Part shown: positions 24,201 through 33,663 of the stretch, piece by piece | Layout of the letters: each line of letters starts with the position of its first letter | How positions within the stretch are numbered: the first letter of the stretch is position 1 | Assembly: GCA_001600635.1 (NCBI GenBank) | Contig: BCKL01000013.1 | Span: 661,537-725,536, forward strand | Length of the DNA: 64,000 nucleotides | From: Leucosporidium creatinivorum | Lineage: Eukaryota > Basidiomycota > Microbotryomycetes > Leucosporidiales > Leucosporidiaceae | Direction: 5' to 3' | Notes under the pieces: generated by a model | Told to the model about the DNA's origin: nothing | Seen by the model: only the letters and a program-made list of their open reading frames with translations | The model's database searches: none | Position numbers and translations under genes: made by a program

Positions 24201-25819
24201 CGGCCTCCAACTCACAAGTCGGCATCGGCGCGCGCGGCCGATCCCCCTCGCCTCAGCCTTTCAACCATCCCGAGGCGCTGAGGCCTCATTCGCCGAACCC
24301 AGGAGGAGCGAATCCGCCGAGGTCGAGCAGCCCTCAGCCGGGAGGAGGGGCGAGTGGGTTTGTCGGTGGACATCAGAAAATGCCATCGCTCGGTGCGCCG
24401 GTCGGTGGGTATGGAGCAGGAGCGGGAGGAAGGCCGCAGAGTCAGCAGATGGGGAGAGCGCCGAGCCCCGGACCGCAAGGGCAATTCGCGAGGGCGCCGT
24501 CGCCTGGACCTCAGCAGGGCTATGGTCGGGCGCCTTCGCCTTCTCCTCAAGCTCAGCAGCAGGGCTATGGTCGTGCACCCTCTCCGTCGCCCCAAGCTCA
24601 GCAGCCGTACGGCCGAGCCCCTTCTCCTTCGCCTCACCAGCAGTACCGCTCCCCTTCGCCCGCTCCTCAGCACCCCAACCATCAACAGCACTCTTCCATC
24701 ACCTCCCCCTACGGCCAAGCTCCTTCCCAGCACTTCCAGTCACCCCCTCCTCCTCAGCAACAGCTCCACCACACCGCCTCACAGCACTTCCAACAGCACC
24801 CCGCCGGCATGGCTTCCCCCGCCTCCTCCGTCTCGGCGTATGCTCCCTCGCCTTCCCTCGTCGGCATGCAATCGCCCTACCAGCAGTCCGCTCCTTCCTC
24901 CATCATCGGCTCGCCCGCCCCCTACCAACAGCAACAACCTCAACCGCACCAGCCTTTCCGCCATCCCTCGGCGGCCGCTCCACCTCCCTCACTCGCTGCG
25001 CCAGGACCCAACGGCGCGCCCTACAATGCAGCGCAGATCCCTACTCAACAGCAGATGGGAGTGCATCGCTCGGGGTCGATGCATTCGGGTGCTTCGAGCG
25101 CGGTTTCGGCGAGTCAGGCGTATGGAGGAGTACAGATGCAGGCGCCTTATCAGCAGCAGCAGGGACAGCAAGGGCAGTTCCAACAGCCTCCTCAGCAGCA
25201 GCAGTATGCTCAGCCACCGCCTCAGCAGCAAGCTCAGCAGCAGCCAGCGCCGGCACCTGCTCAGCGCCCGGCTGGACCGCCGACGGGGCAGTACACCGAC
25301 GAGGGGAAGCCCATCATGTTCTATGGCAAGTTCAGTGCTCGGTAGGAGAGCTTGAATGCTGCAGAGGGCGATCGCTGACCTCTTTCCTCCCTCCCTTCCT
25401 CCCATCTCGGCTCCCTTCCCCTCGATCGCTCGTCCCCTCGCAGTCAACGCCATCTACGACTACGCCGCCTCTTCGGTCGAGGAGTTCTCCTTTGCTCAAG
25501 GAGATGTAATTGCCGTCACCGATACGGATGTGTGTGGCTCTGGCATTCCCTCCCATGCTAAGAGCGGGCGAGCTGATTCTCCCTCGCCGAACAGCCCGAC
25601 GGATGGTGGAAGGGCAACAAGGTCGGCGTCTCGGGTGGAGACAAGCTGTTCCCCTCCAAGTAAGCTGCTGCTCTACTGCTCTCGGTCGATCGCTCGCTGA
25701 CCTTTCTTCTCCCTCGCCGTGCAGCTTCACCGAGGTTCGCGTCTCCTGCTCCGCTATCTCCCACTACGCCTCCAGAACGCTCGCTGATCTTTTCTTCGCT
25801 TCCACAGCTACTCTCGTAG
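21276..25819 (+). CDS. F-BAR and SH3 protein of the Cdc15/Imp2/Hof1 type
   Basis: ATG 21276 opens a Ser-rich leader, then an F-BAR domain spread over several exons: FDFCNAFWV, EDDYAKKLNKLSRHGFGAGE, CDAMAKAHTDLANLMRTQE, QINIEKKWKDLNTCRHHVLK and EERLEFVKGRLWDWANALST. A very long disordered region rich in Pro, Gln and Ser follows (about 23190-25345), including tandem GRAPSPSP repeats. The C-terminal SH3 domain starts VNAIYDYAASSVEEFSFAQG and continues with PDGWWKGNK and KLFPSN. These proteins bind membrane at the division site and scaffold the contractile ring and septum. The last exon boundary is my choice: a GTTCGC donor leads to a TAG at 25817-25819. Reading on in frame would stop near 25875 instead. 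The first intron (about 375 nt) is longer than average. Confidence 0.9.
24450..24670 (+). repeat. degenerate tandem repeat encoding RAPSP(S/G)PQ units
   Basis: Within the disordered part of the F-BAR protein the peptide motif RAPSPGP or RAPSPSP, usually followed by Q-rich spacers and Y-G, recurs five times in about 70 residues. It then degrades into RSPSPAPQ. The DNA copies are near-identical in places, for example the two consecutive copies around 24524-24600, indicating slippage or unequal exchange. SP sites of this kind are typical targets of proline-directed kinases. Confidence 0.75.
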
Positions 25820-26078
25820 ACTCTCGCTCACACCGCTCGGCTCTTACACTCGATACCCCCCGCCTCGCCACATAGCCCCTGCGCCCGACTGTTCCCTGTT
25901 ATCTCCTTCGCAAGCTCTTATTCAGCGAGTGTATTATTGCGAGCCTGTGGCTGGAATCGTCGAGACCCTTCTCTTAGTATCAGAACTCGGTCGAGAGAGC
26001 AGCGAGAGAGAAGCTCGCCAAGGTCAACCTCGAAGGCGGCAGGGTTAAGCCACTTCCATTCACGCTTCGACGCTGTAT

Positions 26079-27992
26079 CTACCTACCCAGCACTGCCCTA
26101 CCCCACTTCCTCCAACCAAACACACCAGCGACTCCCAACCCCAGCACGCTCCCCCCAACACACCACTCCAAAACCCTCTGCTGCCACCTCCTCCTCTCCA
26201 GCACCTCCTCATACGCCAATCCCCACCGAAACGTAGTCATCCTATACAGACTCTCCCAAGTGCCTCCCATCCCCTCCACCGGATTCCGAGGAGCAGGGAG
26301 AAAGCGGAAGAGGGAAGAGAGTGCGCCGTCGAGAGTGAGTCGGAGGAGGTAGAATGGGTTGAGGACGGAGGAGGCCATTTCGGAGTAGTTGTGCGCTGCG
26401 AGGCGTTGGATTGCCGCGAGGGACGGGGCGCGTAAGGTGGTGTAGGTTTGGAGGGCGGATTCGAGGGGTGTGCTGCTGGGGAGGGGGGTGGGAGACGGAA
26501 GAGGGGGAGTGAGGGAGGAGTAGGGCAGGGGGGAGGAGATGAGAGGGGAGGGAGAGGCGGAGAAGTGGTCCAGGAGGGTGGAGAGGAATCGGACGTCCTC
26601 AAACCCGCAGTTCATGCCTTGTCCTGTGTGCGAGATGGGAACGCCGAGGCAGAGGGTCAGCGGTGGTGAGGCAAGGAAGGGGAAGGGAGACGCACCGTAG
26701 AAGGGGACCATGGCATGTGCTGCATCGCCGATGAGGAGCGCCTTGTCCTTGTAGTGATAGGGCGAGCACTGTGAATGACGGAGCGATAGAAGGTCAGCCA
26801 AGGTTCAGTTTGGGCCAGGATAGCTTCTGCGCTCAATCGAGCGTAGCTGACAGCTTAGTGAGAAGCAGAGAACATCATGAAGAGCAAGGAAAGCGCACCT
26901 CAACCGTGATGAGCCCGTCCTTGGGGTTCTCCCTCCAGCTCTTCAGCAGCTCCTCCTCGCCCATCAACGCCAGCGCATCGGGGAACTCCTTGCGAAAGAG
27001 GTCGACAACGGGGTTGGCCGCGCCTGAGGAAAGAGTCTTGAGCTTCTCGTCGAGGTCGTCGAAGGTCGATTGGTGGGCGAAGAGGGTGAGGGTGAAGGAT
27101 TTGTCCTGCAGAGTAGGCCGGGGTCAGCATATCGAATACTGTGGAAAGCTCAGAAAGCAAAGCACACCTGATTAGGCAGGGCGATGAGCATGAACTCGCC
27201 GCGAGGCCAGATGTGGAGGTGGTTCGGCGAGATCGAGAAGGTCGAGTTGGGGCCGGCGGGGATGGCGAGCTCGAGGTAGGCGTGAGGGGCGTAAGATTGC
27301 TTGAAGTTGAATCTGAAGGTGCGAAGTAGTCAAGGTCAACGCTCGAGCCGCCGAAGGAGCAACGCCGAACTTGGGACTCACCGAGCCTTGCTTCCCCTCA
27401 TCATCTCCCTTCGCACTTTGCTGTAGGCTCCGTCCCCTCCAACGACGAAATCAAACTTCTCCTCGCTCACTACACCGTCCTTGCTCCCCAAGCTGACCAT
27501 CGCTCCCTGCGCGCCCCTCAGATCCATCTCGACGAGCTTGGTCTCAAACCTGGTCTTGACGCTGCCCCTCCCCTCCTTCGGCAGTCCATCCACATGGTCC
27601 AACAAGTAAATCCCTAGCAACCCTCGTGAGATGGAGCGAATAACTTCCCCTTCGGCAGGGAAGCCGTAATCCTGCGCTTGCAGTCCTACTACGCCGTCTC
27701 CCTTCTTCCCGCTCTTGGTATGCAGCATCCTCCCCCTCATCTCGATCCCTTCCTTCAGTACCCTCTCCGCCAATTCCTCCGACACGGAACGAAGCGCCTC
27801 GATCCCCCGGGGCGAGAGAGCCAAGTTGATGCTCCTTGCGCGGGAGCTGCCTGCTACTTCGAGCCGGGGGTCCGAGCGGGATTCGATGAGGGTGACGGTC
27901 CAGCCGCGCGAGGCGAGCATGGCGGCGCAGAGGGTTCCGACGAGGCCGGCGCCGACGACGAGGGCGTGTTGATCCTTTGAGGTTGCCGTCAT
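26079..27992 (-). CDS. BNA4: kynurenine 3-monooxygenase
   Basis: The minus-strand start [20 protein letters not shown] carries the FAD-binding GxGxxG. Further hallmarks are [55 protein letters not shown] and [20 protein letters not shown], the second FAD motif. The C-terminus carries a hydrophobic segment ([11 protein letters not shown]) followed by basic residues, matching the mitochondrial outer membrane anchor of this enzyme. It hydroxylates L-kynurenine to 3-hydroxykynurenine with NADPH and O2 in NAD+ synthesis from tryptophan. Four introns are visible. The stop lies 260 bp from the convergent F-BAR gene. No other kynurenine pathway gene is nearby. Confidence 0.93.
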
Positions 27993-28455
27993 TTCTTGGA
28001 GGCGTCGGTGTAGGAGATTGTAGTGAGAGCTGTAGGTCGATAGCTGGATGTAGGAGAGTCCGCCCGAGTCGAGAAGTGAGAAGCGAGGTGATTGGAAGGA
28101 GCGAGAGAGCTGCAGCGCCGCGAAGGAGAGTCAGCCCAGGTAAAGGGGTACAGCACGATTTGGGGAGCAGCTGCAGGGCTACAGAAGTGTCTCCATATCT
28201 CTCAGCTCTCCGCCTGTAAGTCGAACTGGACTACAACTCCTCACTTTGAGACCAACTCCGCTCGGACGCTCGTTCCGCTCTCTGTCTCTCGCTGTTCACC
28301 TCGTACTTCGTCCCATCGCTCGGAGGGCTCAAGCCGTAGCGCATCAGCTCTTAGGGACCCTCAAGTACCTGCTCCCACGTCCCTCGCCCTCTTCCCCCGC
28401 TCGAAGCGCTCGCTCTCAGACCGCCAGCTCTCAGAGCTCCCCTCCCTGTTCAGCC
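27993..28455. other. divergent intergenic region
   Basis: This is the shared upstream region of the kynurenine monooxygenase gene (minus) and the first SANT-like gene (plus). It contains GAGCTGTAGGTCGATAG near 28029; almost the same 15-mer recurs upstream of Nup85 near 61449. It also has pyrimidine-rich DNA towards the plus-strand ATG. Confidence 0.5.
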
Positions 28456-29374
28456 ATGCCACCACGCAAGACCATCTCAGGCGAGCTCATCGGCGAGCTA
28501 CACAAGCTCAAAGCGAAGTACCAATGGGACTGGAAGAAGATTGCTAGCAAGATGGGGCATACCGAAGAGGCGTGCAAGCGGAGCTGTCGGTCTTTCAACG
28601 CTGAGGTATGTTCGCTGGGAAGCTAGCTGACATTCTCTACGATGCAGGGAGCAACTGGTACCTCTCGGCGAATGGACCCATCGACCTCACGAACGATTCG
28701 GACGAGGGGGATTCGGACGACGAGGTCGAGCGGCAGTTGGCTGGCGCTGGCAGGAACGTTAAGGTCGAGCATCGTGCACTTGAGATGCAGATAGAAGGTA
28801 TATTTGTACTCTGAGCGACCTCCCAAGCTTGCAGCGCTGACGAATCTCTCGTTCGGCGGCTCGGCGATAGAGATCAAGGCCGCCGCTCCTGCTCAGCGAG
28901 CGAAGGGGAAGGACAAGGTCAGCTCTTCGAGTCTCGAAGCTTTATCTGATTTTACTGACGCCCTCGGCCCGTACCCAGATCATCTCCGACCTCGAAGCCC
29001 GAGTCCTCGCCCTTGAGGAAGAGCTCCGAGTAAGAGCTCTCGTTCAGCTCTTACCGCTTCCACGCCCCCCGCCGCTCCACTTTAATCGCGAACTCGAAGC
29101 TGACTCTTCAATTGTCCTCTCCGTCTCGCAGACTGAACGAACCTGGGCTCTTGGCGACCGTGACCGAGCAGCCACGACACTCGAAGCGGCGCACAACGCA
29201 CATCATGCCCGAGAGAAGGAGTGGACGGATAACATGGCAGGACTTTTGGGCGAGGCAGTGGGGAAGGTCGTGGTGGGCGAGCAGGGAGGGCGGGCGAGGG
29301 AGAAGAGGAGGAGAGACGGGAGCGCCGAACTTGGGGGAGGGGCGGCGAGAGGGGCAGCAAGGGCTCGAGGCTGA
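28456..29374 (+). CDS. SANT/Myb-like coiled-coil protein, family copy 1
   Basis: Exon 1 encodes MPPRKTISGELIGELHKLKA, YQWDWKKIASKMGHTEEACK and RSCRSFNAEV, a SANT-like three-helix pattern with spaced aromatic residues. A phase-1 intron (GTTCGC donor at about 28610, AG|GG acceptor at 28647/28648) rebuilds a Trp codon and continues SNWYLSANGPIDLTNDSDEG, an acidic stretch resembling a SUMO-interacting motif. Using the GTATGT donor instead would lead quickly to a stop. Later exons give IISDLEARVLALEEELR and a helix with LEAAHNAHHAREKEWTD, then a basic tail (AREKRRRDGS). The first of four head-to-tail relatives. Expected to be nuclear; its partner and target are unknown. Confidence 0.65.
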
Positions 29375-29401
29375 GCGAAGCAAGGGCTCGAGGCTGAGCG
29401 A
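29356..29401 (+). repeat. two-copy 23-bp tandem duplication across the stop codon
   Basis: A 23-bp unit beginning AGCAAGGGCTCGAGGCTGAG occupies 29356-29378 and is repeated exactly at 29379-29401. The TGA stop of the upstream SANT-like gene (29372-29374) lies within the first unit, so the second unit is 3' UTR. The exact identity implies a recent duplication or a polymorphic site. Confidence 0.85.
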
Positions 29402-29834
29402 GGGTCTTCTGCGAGAGATACGAGTGTGCTCGAGCGTTGTCTTGAAGCTGTATCCGACGAGTTGATCGCCTACAGCGCTCGAAGAGAGTCGAGAGCCGAA
29501 AAGCTCGGCGAATGGGCGCGGTGAAGCAGTAGAGGGCTGCTCTGAGCAGCAAGCTCTGCTGAGCTATGCTATAGGTTGGAAGTTCTGCTCGAGAGCTGTA
29601 GCTACTCACGATCCGTGTCGACCCCTGACTAGCTTCGACCTCCCGCTTCGACCCTCGTCCGCCTCTCTTCCTCCTACCACTCACCTCGTCTCGACTCACA
29701 TCGCTCGGAGGCCCGCTCTCTCGTACACTCCACCTGTGCGGTCGACCACCACCTGCTCCCACCATCTTCGTACTCTCCTGCACCTCCTCTCGCTCCCTCG
29801 CACGACCCAACTCGACCTCATCTCTCCCGCCCCA
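29375..29834. other. intergenic within the SANT-like array
   Basis: Apart from the 23-bp duplication at its left edge, this stretch holds a GAGCTGTAGCT element near 29600 and a pyrimidine-rich leader before the next ATG. No gene is supported. Confidence 0.45.
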
Positions 29835-30692
29835 ATGCCTCGCAAGAGAGATACAACTCGCAAGACGGTTTCGGGCCATCTTGGTCTCTTCAAGCTTCAC
29901 GACGTGTACGAGAGCGACTGGGGCAAAATCTCGCAGGAGTTGCAGATGCCCCAAGAGACGCCTAAAGCGGCTTGTGAGCAGTCTTGCCTACCCTCGAAGG
30001 TAGCAGATGCTGAATCGTTGGGAGACATCGCTGACTCCAGGGGACCGCTACAACCCTTTTTCGGACGAGGGCTTCATCGACGTCGTCAAGGCGAACGATG
30101 CCGAGAAGGCTAAGGAGAAGGAGGTGGAGGGCGAAGTTGCCGAGAAGGACGAGAGTCAAGGTCAGTCACCTCGCTGACCAGTCCACCTCGATTACCAGCT
30201 GAAAAGATCGACTTCTCGGCGATCTGTAGCTGGAAAGGAGGAGCCCGCCCGCAAGAAGATCAAGCTGGAGGATGTGGTGAGGGCTTCGCTCGCGTCGTTC
30301 AAGTTGTAGCACATCGCTGACCCTCTTTTCATTATGAAACAGACCATCGCTACCCTCGAGACTCGCCTCAAGGAGGTGCAAGGCGAGCTCGAAGTGAGTG
30401 TCAACTTCCGCCGAGCTTTGGCGTGCTACTTCCTCTCGCTTCTCCTTCCCAATTTTCGCCTCGCTTGTTCGCCGCTGACACTCCTCTTCGCTCCTGGCCT
30501 CTTCCCCACCAGAACGAGCGCGCTTCCTCCAAGGCCGACCGCGAGCGCTTCGCGAAAACGCTCGAGGCGACTCACGCCGCCCACCATCAGCGTGAGAAAG
30601 AGATTAGTGACAACGTCATCGCTCAGCTGGGACAAGCTGCTTCGAGGGGAGTGATGGGACGTGCGCAGGGAGAGAAGGAGATGATGGGCTGA
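29835..30692 (+). CDS. SANT/Myb-like coiled-coil protein, family copy 2
   Basis: ATG 29835 gives MPRKRDTTRKTVSGHLGLFK, VYESDWGKISQELQMPQETP and KAA. The phase-1 intron 29974-30040 (GTGAGC donor) then splits a Trp codon, followed by DRYNPFSDEGFIDVVKANDA. A charged Glu/Lys stretch follows, and then ARKKIKLEDV, a good nuclear localisation signal. C-terminal helices are TIATLETRLKEVQGELE and LEATHAAHHQREKEISDN, closely matching copy 1 (A-x-x-AHH-x-REKE). The end is EKEMMG. Exon phases parallel copy 1. Small size (about 190 residues), basic/acidic linker and coiled coil suggest a nuclear protein that dimerises; DNA binding is inferred only from the SANT-like fold. Confidence 0.7.
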
Positions 30693-31046
30693 GGCGAGCG
30701 CCGAGTCGTGGGTTGAGGGTGCGCTTAGTGGATAGGAAAGAAAGATCGAAAAAGCTTGGAGATTCGTTCTGCACATAGGATTTGCAGTCTTACATCTCGA
30801 TTCTGTGCCAGAACCGGCGGCCGAAGCTAGGAGGCTGAGCTCGGACCCTGCTCTTGACGGACAGCGCAGCGAGCGATGCAGGGAGTCAGATTTTCTCGAG
30901 CTTCAGAGGCTTTTCTCTCCTTCTTCTCATTCGTACTCTCTCCTTCTTTTCATTCGTACGAATCTCGAGTCGCTCGTTCGCTACCTGAGGGACAGATGAC
31001 GAATCGTTCGAACTCTCGACATCGCCGAGCTCCCCCTTTTCCAACG
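30693..31046. other. intergenic within the SANT-like array
   Basis: This is the spacer between copies 2 and 3. The right half is pyrimidine-rich (TTCTCCTTCTTC-type runs), as in other promoters or leaders of this window. An in-frame open stretch extends upstream of the copy 3 ATG without another ATG in good context. Confidence 0.4.
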
Positions 31047-31965
31047 ATGCTCCTCCTCCTTCGCTCGCCTCTCTCCCTTCAAAAGCCACTTTTCCGTCCC
31101 CCTCTCGGACTCCGTGCTTTCTTCTCCACCGATGTCGCCCGCCTCTCGCCGAACCGCCGCACCGCTTGCGGTCGGCCCTATCGCCGAGAACCTTGGAACT
31201 CTTTCGAAGAGGGCAAGCTCATGGAGCTGGCAGAGAAGCACGGAGGGCACTTTGAGCGAGCAGCTGCGGAGATGAAAACGAGATCCGTGAGGTCTTGTAT
31301 GCAGAGGTGTACGTTCTCGTCGTCGACTGAAAGAAAGCTCGGGGCCGAGCAGGGCTGACGCTTTGGCCGCCGACGCAGGGGAGCTGCTAGACAAGGCGGC
31401 GAGAAAGAAGAACTCGAATTAGTGAGCTCCCCTTCTTTCGGCGAACGATACAGCCACACGCTGACCCTGTCGCTTCCTTTTTTAGTTTTTTAGTCCGGTG
31501 CCGAGTTGGATTGTTCGCGAGAGGCCGCTCCCGGTCCTCCCTCCTCAGATTACTGGCACGGCGTGGAAGCCCGGTTCGTACAGCTGCATCTGTCCGTTAC
31601 TTACCTCACTGACCTTGAACGAGCGTGCAGAGCGCTCTGTTCCAAAAAAACTGCCCGCTTAGTTTTCGGCGCTGCTCAAATTCGAGCAACGTGAGATGGC
31701 GGAGGAGGGGTGAGTGCTGCTTTGCTGGCCGAGTCTCCAATCTGACAAGCTCTATTACTCTCCGTTCACCAGCTCCAAGTTGCCACGATGAGCAGGCATG
31801 AGCTGGTCGACGATTTGGCGAGGGCCGAGGTGAGTTATTCGCTTCAGACGTTCTCTCGCCACAGCTTCTGAATGGGAGGAGTCGTGCACGCAGGGGGAGG
31901 CAAGGGTATGGAAGAAACTGTACTTCAAGGAGAAGCACTTCAACGAGAAGGATGGCAAGTCGTAG
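31047..31965 (+). CDS. SANT/Myb-like coiled-coil protein, family copy 3
   Basis: The SANT-like exon encodes REPWNSFEEGKLMELAEKHG, GHFERAAAEM and RSVRSCMQR. A phase-1 intron (T|GTACGT, AG|GG) then restores a Trp and continues ELLDKAARKKNSN. A later exon reads YPVPSWIVRERPLPVLPPQI. Further exons give EQREMAEEG, LQVATMSRHELVDDLARAE and GEARVWKKLYFKEKHFNEKD, ending KS with TAG at 31963-31965. The start at 31047 gives an unusually hydrophobic, basic N-terminus (MLLLLRSPLSLQKPLFRPPL), so the true start may differ. The junction before the EQREMAEEG exon is not resolved by hand. Its C-terminal helix matches copy 4. Confidence 0.55.
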
Positions 31966-32328
31966 ATTCGGCGATGATTCGCCGAAGGAGGGAAGGGGCA
32001 GGCAGCTGTAGATAGAACATCCCCACTCAGTAGTACTTGTGCAGTAGCAACACCACTCAACACTCTCATTCGTTCAAGAGAAGGACATGTACGAGAGCAG
32101 GAGAGCGAGTGGCTTGGCCTCGGTCGAGCAGGCCGAATGGAAACGGACGGCGCAGCTGCATCGCTCGAAAGTCAGAAGCGTTTTCCCTCCTCAGGGTCGC
32201 TCCTTCCTCCGCTCTGCAAAGCTCATCTGTACCGGAGCACAGGGACCAGGCGGATTCAAATCCCCGTCTACGTCGACGCTTCACCGAACCGCTCTCTCGT
32301 CGTCGACACGACTTAAGAGGACGCCAGC
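31966..32328. other. intergenic; flank related to that of copy 4
   Basis: The segment at about 32005-32115 is recognisably similar to about 33395-33520 downstream of copy 4. Shared pieces include CAGCTG-AGATAG, CCACTCAG-AGTACTTGT, CAACACCA-TCA-CA and ACGAGAGCAG followed by GAGCGAG. This points to duplication of a gene-plus-flank unit. Confidence 0.6.
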
Positions 32329-33307
32329 ATGCTCGTCACGCGTCTTAGCCCCAGGCTCGCCGCTTGGGCTCCCTACCTTCCTCGCTCACCTTTCCAAGCT
32401 CCCTCTGCATCCATCTCCTCCCTCCGCCGCCGTCGGCGCCGAACGATCATTGGAGCAGCTGGTTGCCCTTGGCACAGCTGGGAGGATTCGCGTCTCTGGC
32501 ATTTCCAAGGAATCTACCGCAACAACTGGGAGGCGATCGCCAAGCATGTAGAGACTGGTCGAAGTCCGGGAGGCTGTCTTCAACGATGCGAGTTCATCGC
32601 CGAGCTCGCGAGCGCCGGGGCGTCGTGCTGAATAGCCAGGGCTTCTCGCAGGGATCAAGCTCAAGAAGCATCTCAAGGATCCCAGGTAGGTGCTCCAAGC
32701 ATCGACATCAGCTAGACCCCACTGATACCGTCGACCGAACCACAGCTCCGAACTCACCGTGTACGAGCCTTCTGCTCCACCACCGCCGGCAGCTTTGGCG
32801 AAGCGCATCTCTCCTCGAGTTGCAGGTAAGCGCGGTCTTGCTTCCGGAACCTGTAGTGAAAACGACGCTGACCTCACTGCCATTCAGAGCAAATGGCGGC
32901 GTACCTCGGGCGAGTTGAGCCTCTGGCAGTGGCGGGAGAGGGAGAGAACGAAGGCGAGCGAGCCACCTCTCGTACTGTGGGTCGTATCTCCCTGCTCTTA
33001 CATCACTTTATCGTTCACAGCTAACTTGTCTCGCCCCTCCCAGCATGAGCTCGCCGCGATGAGCAAGCTCCAACTCATCGACGAGGCCATTCGACTCGAG
33101 GTCAGCAGAGCTTTCAGAATTGCGCTCCCTCAGCTAATGTTCTGTGTTAGACAGCTCCTCGCCAACCAGTACCGCCAGCTCTGGATCGCACCCGTACAAG
33201 CGAAACTCAATGCTGCTCGGCGCCGAGAGGAGGAGTTTGAGGAACACTTGAGGGCTGGCTATAAGGCGAGCGTTGCGCGTGCGCGTAGTGCGAGGTCCAA
33301 GACGTAG
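32329..33307 (+). CDS. SANT/Myb-like coiled-coil protein, family copy 4
   Basis: ATG 32329 gives a basic N-terminus, then the SANT-like segment CPWHSWEDSRLWHFQGIYRN, NWEAIAKHVETGRSPGGCLQ. The usual phase-1 intron here has a GC donor (CGAT|GCGAGT) and the AG|GG acceptor, rebuilding Trp before IKLKKHLKDP. A Pro-rich exon (SAPPPPAALAKRISPRV) precedes a helical part: HELAAMSKLQLIDEAIRLE, then LLANQYRQLWIAPVQAKLNA and ARRREEEFEEHLRAGYKASV, ending ARSARSKT with TAG at 33305-33307. The MSK-QLIDEAIRLE helix parallels MSRHELVDDLARAE in copy 3. Probably nuclear; specific role unknown. Confidence 0.68.
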
Positions 33308-33663
33308 AGATAGGTGGGGGAGCTCGTCGGCGATCAGGGCGGCGAGGAGGAAGAAAGTTCGGCGCAAGTTTCGGCGGCGGAGAGAAGCCGGAGGGCAGCT
33401 GAAGATAGCCCATCACCACTCAGCAGTACTTGTAGAAGCAAATCAACACCATTCAGCAACATCTCTAGCCGAGAGCGAGATTGCAGGAGACGAGAGCAGC
33501 GAGCGAGTTGGCTTCAAGGCGTTTCTCGGGCTCGGCCGAGCGTCCCCTTTTAAGCCTGGCTCTTGTAAACTGCTTGCATATCGAAAACTGCCCGTTGTAC
33601 ATCGAGTCTTGAACACTGCCCACAAAACACCCGCTAAGCCCCTGCACCTCAAGCCCCGCCGTC
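33308..33663. other. intergenic; duplicated flank then transporter 3' region
   Basis: The left part is related to the flank downstream of copy 3 (see 32005-32115). The similarity fades near 33525, where the 3' region of the minus-strand sugar transporter begins. It may mark the edge of the tandem array or a lost further copy. Confidence 0.55.

Noticed and set aside
24354-25355. 333-codon frame overlapping the F-BAR disordered region
   Set aside because: It is a +2 shadow of the Pro/Gln/Ser-rich coding frame, with extreme Arg/Leu/Ser bias and no domain.
26237-26602. Pro/Ser-rich frame on the minus strand within the kynurenine monooxygenase gene
   Set aside because: It is a shifted reading of the last exon; the correct frame gives the family's C-terminal part with its membrane anchor.
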